Shown in pieces: positions 15,673 through 19,127 of a DNA stretch of 19,127 nt. The DNA is from JAHFOW01 sp046350595 (GTDB lineage: Bacteria; Planctomycetota; Brocadiia; Brocadiales; Brocadiaceae). The position numbers were made by a program, and so were the translations under genes. The stretch covers positions 1-19,127 of the forward strand of contig JAXMAC010000069.1 in assembly GCA_046350595.1 (NCBI GenBank), read 5' to 3'. The stretch's first letter is position 1. Each line of letters begins with the position of its first letter. Under the pieces are notes generated by a model. It was not told where the DNA came from, did not search any database, and saw only the letters and a list, made by a program, of their open reading frames with translations.

Positions 15673-15726
15673 ATTATAAAACCACAATCTTAAAGGAAGA
15701 TTAAGGAAGCATTAATTTTGTGTTAA
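15673..15726 (-). promoter_or_regulatory. Pho-box promoter D (cyclic-nucleotide-binding gene)
   Basis: On the minus strand TTAACA (15,721-15,726), TTAATG (15,710-15,715), TTAATC (15,699-15,704) and TTAAGA (15,688-15,693) are spaced 11 bp. A consensus TATAAT is at 15,673-15,678, 9 bp after the last repeat. It lies 80 bp after the stop of the PhoB-like regulator gene. Confidence 0.8.
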
Positions 15727-15806
15727 ATATGAAATAATTATAATTGGTAATTCAGAAAGATGCCTAGCGGGCTAAACCAATAAAAACCTATCCTCACTAA
15801 TTTCTA

Positions 15807-16490
15807 TTATTCCCCGAATTTATAACCAAGTCCATGAATCGTCATTATGTGACTTGAGAAGTCTTTCAGTTTTTTTCTGAGGGAAGCCATGTGTACATCA
15901 ATAGTACGGGCAGTGGTAATTGTATCGGAACCTGAAATCTCACTGAGTAACTGGTCTCGTGTAAATATTCTTCCAGGCCTGCCGGCAAGATGGCAAAGTA
16001 TCTTGAATTCAGTGAGGGTCAATGAAATGGGTTCATCTTTTATGGTTACTTCATATTTAGATAAGTCGATCTTAAGGTCATATATTTTGATATAATCTTG
16101 TATTGCCGAAGTGCTTTGTATTCGTCTGAGGACTGCTTGTGTACGTGCTGCAAGCTCTTTCGGGCTAAAGGGTTTTGTTATATAATCATCAGCGCCCAGT
16201 TTCAAACCTGTAATTATATCAGCCTCCTCCCCTTTTGCCGTTAACATGATAATCGCAGTATTAGCAAAAACGGGATCTGCCTTTAATTTTTTACATACCT
16301 CAAAGCCGTCGATTCCGGGCAACATGAGGTCTAATATGATAAGCGCCGGTCTTTCTTTTATAGCCATGAACAGCGCATCTTCACCGTTAAAGGCTGATAG
16401 TACTTTATACCCTTCTTTTTCAAGGTGATAGCGGACCAGTTTTACCAGGTCTTGCTCATCATCTACAACAAGGATCTTTTCTTTTGGCAC
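15807..16490 (-). CDS. phoB: PhoB-type (OmpR/PhoB family) response regulator
   Basis: 227 residues, the normal PhoB length. The receiver domain (about 4-118) has the acidic pocket D10/D11, the phosphoacceptor D54 (IILDLMLPG), T84 (MLTAKGEE) and K106 (DDYITKPFSP). The winged-helix output domain (about 130-227) has LTLTEFKILCHLAG, the recognition-helix region RTIDVHMASLRKKL and the wing TIHGLGYKF. On phosphorylation it should dimerise and bind 11-bp direct repeats, exactly what precedes six units here, so it is the likely regulator. The start is GTG (16,488-16,490) with a poor ribosome-binding site, hinting at low or controlled translation. No PhoR-type kinase is next to it in the window, which is uncommon. 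Other OmpR-family regulators cannot be excluded. Confidence 0.88.
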   Translation of the reverse strand: MPKEKILVVDDEQDLVKLVRYHLEKEGYKVLSAFNGEDALFMAIKERPALIILDLMLPGIDGFEVCKKLKADPVFANTAIIMLTAKGEEADIITGLKLGADDYITKPFSPKELAARTQAVLRRIQSTSAIQDYIKIYDLKIDLSKYEVTIKDEPISLTLTEFKILCHLAGRPGRIFTRDQLLSEISGSDTITTARTIDVHMASLRKKLKDFSSHIMTIHGLGYKFGE

Positions 16491-16645
16491 GGGATTATCT
16501 TATTTTTTATGGTGCAACAATTTATTCCATATGCTTTTCTGCCTCTGTCATTGAAGACTCTCGTTGTTCAATGCCTTCGTCTCTTTATCTTTATCAAATT
16601 TGACAACGACTCTTTCAACCATGTAAAATATGTAAAACTAGAAGT
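16491..16645 (-). other. Leader of the regulator gene with two tiny ORFs
   Basis: The roughly 149-nt leader holds a 24-residue charged frame (16,548-16,622, starting MVERVVVKFDKD) whose stop overlaps the ATG of a nine-residue frame (16,522-16,551, MTEAEKHME) through ATGA. Neither has a clear ribosome-binding site. They could be leader peptides or chance. Confidence 0.3.
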
Positions 16646-16699
16646 ATGATTGCCCCCAAACATCAAGATAATATTAAGGAGTTGTTTATTCTTTATTAA
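16646..16699 (-). promoter_or_regulatory. Pho-box promoter E (PhoB-type regulator)
   Basis: On the minus strand TTAATA (16,694-16,699), TAAACA (16,683-16,688), TTAATA (16,672-16,677) and TTGATG (16,661-16,666) are spaced 11 bp. The expected -10 position (16,646-16,651) reads AATCAT, the weakest of the six. It begins 12 bp after the PsiE stop codon. It would make the regulator autoregulated, as phoB is in E. coli, with a weaker site. Confidence 0.65.
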
Positions 16700-16710
16700 A
16701 TTAACCTTGA

Positions 16711-17166
16711 TTATGGATGTTTCATGCTGGGAGAATATTTAATGGTAAATATCCTCATAATGCACAATGTCAGGACGAGAAATGTCATCATGCCCATCTT
16801 GTAGAGATTAAATTCCTTGAACCAGCATGCCATGATTTCCGTAAGCAATACAACAATTACGGTATCAATAATGTACGTTACCTTAACGCGTCCCTCGGAA
16901 AAATAGGCAAGGGTCGTTTTGAATATCTCCAGGACAGCAAGAATTGTAAGGGCATCAATGATAATTGTCCTCAGGACATTTTCAATATCCAAGGTGAATA
17001 ATTGCCTCAGATGGTACATGGTGATGATAACGCCGCCCAACATACACAAGAGCAGGGCAAGAATCAACAAGCTCAGTATCCCGCGTGCGAGCCTCTCGTA
17101 GAAAGATGAAAAATTAAAACCATTCACCGTATTTTTAAAAAAATTGCTCAACGTACCGGGTTTCAT
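16711..17166 (-). CDS. psiE: PsiE-family phosphate-starvation-inducible membrane protein
   Basis: 151 residues from ATG 17,164-17,166, chosen because GAGG lies 8 nt upstream; a TTG at 17,184 is in frame but has no such site. Four membrane helices are visible (about 28-51 ILSLLILALLLCMLGGVII, 64-85 IIIDALTILAVLEIFKTTLA, 95-115 YIIDTVIVVLLTEIMACWF, 124-144 MTFLVLTLCIMRIFTI). Length, four-helix layout and the ALTILAVLEIFKTTLAYF plus TYIIDTVIVVLLTE segments fit PsiE, an inner-membrane protein named for induction by phosphate starvation in E. coli. Its molecular function is unknown. It follows the zinc-ribbon gene by 60 bp and shares Pho-box promoter F, so it gives independent support for the PHO reading. 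Confidence 0.8.
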   Translation of the reverse strand: MKPGTLSNFFKNTVNGFNFSSFYERLARGILSLLILALLLCMLGGVIITMYHLRQLFTLDIENVLRTIIIDALTILAVLEIFKTTLAYFSEGRVKVTYIIDTVIVVLLTEIMACWFKEFNLYKMGMMTFLVLTLCIMRIFTIKYSPSMKHP

Positions 17167-17226
17167 AAAGGTTGCCTCGTTCAATAAGAAAAATATGCAC
17201 GAAAAAAAACAAGGATTTTGGGTTGC

Positions 17227-17517
17227 TTATGACTGTGTGATATTTCCCGAAGGCGTAAATCTCAACTTTACAAGCCTCTGAGTATTTTGCAGGTATTTTT
17301 TACCAACAGATGCAGCGTTGTCGTAATCAAACCTGCGAAGGCACAATTGGCATTCAATGAAATTATCGTTCTGCCGTAAATTCGGTAAAATATCGCTTTC
17401 GTCTACACGCTTCGCTAACTGAGGCGATTGTTTAACAGCCTGAAAGCTGCTGAGAAAGATTTTAAAATCCTGGTTATTCCCGCAGTGAGGACACACGAAA
17501 AATACGTTATTCACCAT
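17227..17517 (-). CDS. Small zinc-ribbon protein, unknown function
   Basis: 96 residues with two CxxC knuckles (VCPHCGN at about 9-12 and ECQLCLRRF at about 56-59), the pattern of a small zinc ribbon. The ATG is backed by AGGAG 7 nt upstream. No membrane segment or signal is seen, so it is likely cytoplasmic. It is the first gene after Pho-box promoter F and is followed by the PsiE-family gene at 60 bp. I do not recognise the family; zinc-ribbon proteins of this size often act in transcription or as protein adaptors, but nothing here shows which. Confidence 0.75.
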   Translation of the reverse strand: MVNNVFFVCPHCGNNQDFKIFLSSFQAVKQSPQLAKRVDESDILPNLRQNDNFIECQLCLRRFDYDNAASVGKKYLQNTQRLVKLRFTPSGNITQS

Positions 17518-17572
17518 GTTTGGTCTCCTTTGTTTTTAAAGTTCACTCTTTTATCATTTTTGTATGGAGGAT

Positions 17573-17626
17573 ACTATAACGATGAAATATTAAAAGAATA
17601 TGAAGGAATTGTTAATTTTTTGTTAA
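17573..17626 (-). promoter_or_regulatory. Pho-box promoter F (zinc-ribbon/PsiE operon)
   Basis: On the minus strand TTAACA (17,621-17,626), TTAACA (17,610-17,615), TTCATA (17,599-17,604) and TTAATA (17,588-17,593) are spaced 11 bp. A -10-like TATAGT is at 17,573-17,578, 9 bp on. The leader is only about 50 nt. It is the rightmost of the six and marks the edge of the PHO island. Confidence 0.82.
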
Positions 17627-17708
17627 TATAGCAATTGTTAGAAAATGTTTGAACGCGGGAGATTTGTTCAATACAATTAATCCTTTTAAAGTTAACGCCC
17701 AAAGAAAA

Positions 17709-17807
17709 TTGTCATTGCGAAGGCCATTCGACTAACGCTGAACATGTATTACCTGAAATATTTTACAGGGGGGGGGAAGGATTGCTTCGCTCCGCTCGCA
17801 ATGACAA
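17709..17807. repeat. Dispersed-repeat-like element with inverted ends and a G9 tract
   Basis: The 12-base ends TTGTCATTGCGA (17,709-17,720) and TCGCAATGACAA (17,796-17,807) are exact inverted repeats about 75 bp apart. The right arm GGATTGCTTCGCTCCGCTCG followed by CAATGAC is very like a short palindromic repeat found many times in unrelated bacterial genomes. The interior carries nine Gs (17,768-17,776), prone to slippage. It contains no ORF. It separates the PHO island from kdsB and may be a non-autonomous mobile element or a 3'-end hairpin. Confidence 0.65.
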
Positions 17808-17833
17808 AGGTAATGTCAACTTGCTCAGAATGT

Positions 17834-17862
17834 TTCTGTAACCATTGAATCAGCAATATAAT
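17834..17862 (+). promoter_or_regulatory. Possible housekeeping promoter of kdsB
   Basis: A perfect TATAAT (17,857-17,862) has a weak -35-like TTCTGT (17,834-17,839) at a 17-bp spacing, 35 bp before the kdsB start. There is no Pho-box repeat on this strand, in keeping with a housekeeping gene. Confidence 0.4.
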
Positions 17863-17897
17863 ATCGTTGTAGTTAAGAAGGAAGGGATGGTAAAGAG

Positions 17898-18653
17898 GTG
17901 AATGCTGTAGTTGTAATTCCTGCACGGTATGCATCGACCAGGCTGCCGGGAAAATTGATACTCCCCGAAGTAAAGACTCGTACAGGGAGATATATCATTG
18001 AACACGTATACCAGCATGCAAGGCAGGCAAAGCGGATCGATAGGGTAATTGTCGCTACGGACGACCAGCGTATCTACGATATTGTTAAGTCATTTGGCGG
18101 CAACGTGGAAATGACTTCTCCTTCTCATAATTCCGGAACAGACAGAATCGCTGAGGTTGCGGGTCGATTAACATCGGACATTATTGTTAATGTGCAGGGG
18201 GATGAACCGGAAATAAAGGGGTGCATGATTGATCAGGTTGTCGATGCCCTGGAGAATAACAAAGATGCCGTAATGTCAACCCTGGCGCATACCATAAAAG
18301 ACGCTGCAGAATTACAGAATCCAAATGTGGTAAAGGTAGTGCTGGATAATCAGGGATATGCGCTTTACTTTTCACGCTCACCCATTCCGTATGTACGCGA
18401 CAGCAGAGACCCGATTCATGAATCAGCCATTACCTTTCTGCGACACCTGGGTATTTATGCATATCGGAGGGATTTTTTATTACGATACAGCAAACTTCCC
18501 ACGACCCATTTAGAAGATGCTGAAAAGCTGGAGCAACTCAGGGCGATAGCGAACGGTTACAAAATAACGGTTGCAATTACTGAATATACCTCAATAGGTA
18601 TTGACACAAGGGAAGATTTAAAGGCATTTTTAGAAAGATATAAACATGACTAA
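17898..18653 (+). CDS. kdsB: 3-deoxy-manno-octulosonate cytidylyltransferase (CMP-Kdo synthetase)
   Basis: 251 residues, the usual KdsB length. It activates Kdo with CTP to CMP-Kdo for the inner core of lipopolysaccharide, in the cytoplasm. Visible motifs are the nucleotide-binding VVIPARYASTRLPGK (R10, R15, K19), NVQGDEPEI with the metal-binding Asp near 102, SRSPIPYVR, the LEDAEKLEQLRAI stretch and GIDTREDL near the end. The start is a GTG at 17,898; no strong ribosome-binding site is properly spaced, although GGAAGGG lies about 12-18 nt upstream. A four-codon frame (17,887-17,901, MVKR) ends over the GTG and might couple translation. The 3' end overlaps pyrG by 8 nt. It shows the cell makes LPS. 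Confidence 0.95.
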   Translation: MNAVVVIPARYASTRLPGKLILPEVKTRTGRYIIEHVYQHARQAKRIDRVIVATDDQRIYDIVKSFGGNVEMTSPSHNSGTDRIAEVAGRLTSDIIVNVQGDEPEIKGCMIDQVVDALENNKDAVMSTLAHTIKDAAELQNPNVVKVVLDNQGYALYFSRSPIPYVRDSRDPIHESAITFLRHLGIYAYRRDFLLRYSKLPTTHLEDAEKLEQLRAIANGYKITVAITEYTSIGIDTREDLKAFLERYKHD

Positions 18654-19127
18654 ACACATATTTGTCACGGGCGGCGTGGTTTCTTCTCTGGGTAAGGGTC
18701 TCAACTCGGCCTCTCTGGGGATGCTGTTAGAGAGCAGGGGGTTAAAGGTGAGACTCCAGAAGTTTGATCCCTATGTGAACGTCGACCCGGGGACCATGAG
18801 TCCCTATGAACATGGCGAGGTATATGTAACCGAAGATGGCGCAGAAACAGACCTGGACCTTGGACATTATGAGCGGTTCACTAATTCCGATACAAACCGG
18901 TACTGTAATTTTACGACGGGCTCCATTTATTATTCGGTCATTATGAAAGAACGCAAAGGGGAGTATCTGGGAAAGACCGTACAGGTAATTCCCCACATTA
19001 CGAATGAGATTATCGAGTGTATACAGAAGCTGGATGGACCTGACACCGATGTGGTGATTTCCGAGATTGGGGGGATTGTCGGCGATATTGAAAACCAACC
19101 GTTGCAACTGGCTGCCACCACCAAGCT
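18646..19127 (+). CDS. pyrG: CTP synthase, N-terminal part
   Basis: 160 residues of the amidoligase domain, continuing past the window. It makes CTP from UTP, ATP and glutamine. Recognisable segments are FVTGGVVSSLGKGL (P-loop), QKFDPYVNVDPGTMSPY, HGEVYVTEDGAETDLDLGHY and VISEIGGIVGDIE, which hold the ATP/Mg and UTP-binding residues. ATG 18,646-18,648 overlaps the kdsB stop (ATGACTAA), so the two are co-translated. The pairing makes sense because KdsB consumes CTP. The C-terminal glutamine-hydrolysing domain is outside the window. Confidence 0.96.
   Translation, partial: MTKHIFVTGGVVSSLGKGLNSASLGMLLESRGLKVRLQKFDPYVNVDPGTMSPYEHGEVYVTEDGAETDLDLGHYERFTNSDTNRYCNFTTGSIYYSVIMKERKGEYLGKTVQVIPHITNEIIECIQKLDGPDTDVVISEIGGIVGDIENQPLQLAATTK

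Noticed and set aside
17588..17626. The 11-bp direct repeats as plasmid-type iterons or a CRISPR array
   Set aside because: Only four short units per site, always followed by a -10 at a fixed distance and oriented to a gene; repeats are too short and spacers too regular for CRISPR, and no replication gene is nearby.
17887..17901. Four-codon frame (MVKR) overlapping the kdsB start as a leader peptide
   Set aside because: Very short and easily chance; noted only as a possible translational coupling in the kdsB entry.

Overview
The window reads as part of a Gram-negative (LPS-making) bacterial chromosome. It encodes a Kdo-activating enzyme, an outer-membrane porin, a TonB-dependent receptor and a complete TonB motor. 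The overall gene style suggests an anammox-type planctomycete (Brocadiales), but that is a weak guess from memory and no marker gene settles it.

Almost everything from 1 to about 17,630 is on the minus strand and looks like one phosphate-starvation (PHO) island. From low to high coordinates it holds: the N-terminal part of an OprP/OprO-type porin (1-553); a nine-gene run, read from 12,514 down to 907 (two helical-repeat proteins, TonB-dependent receptor, DUF3450 protein, TtpC-like ExbB, ExbD, TonB, second ExbB, TPR protein); a secreted beta-helix-like protein with three apparent frameshifts (12,894-14,492); a cyclic-nucleotide-binding-domain protein (14,955-15,524); a PhoB-type response regulator (15,807-16,490); and a zinc-ribbon protein plus a PsiE-family membrane protein (16,711-17,517).

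The key observation lies between the genes. Six promoters, one ahead of each of these transcription units, carry the same element: four TTAACA-like hexamers spaced exactly 11 bp apart, with a -10-like hexamer 8-9 bp after the last repeat. The architecture matches PhoB/PhoP-type Pho boxes. Together with the PhoB-like regulator, the PsiE protein and the OprP-like porin, it makes a coherent case for a local PHO regulon. The unusual part is that a whole TonB2/TtpC-type energy-transducing system and its receptor sit behind such a box, suggesting TonB-driven uptake of a phosphorus compound across the outer membrane.

Within that operon the usual stand-alone exbB between ttpC and exbD is missing. Its place is a 300-bp gap with a good ribosome-binding site and a five-codon ORF, and a close copy of the TtpC channel domain sits instead between tonB and the TPR gene. 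The porin and cyclic-nucleotide-protein mRNAs share a conserved GC-rich leader hairpin.

The right end (17,640 onward) is different: a dispersed-repeat-like inverted repeat with a G9 tract, then plus-strand housekeeping genes kdsB and the start of pyrG, overlapping by 8 nt.
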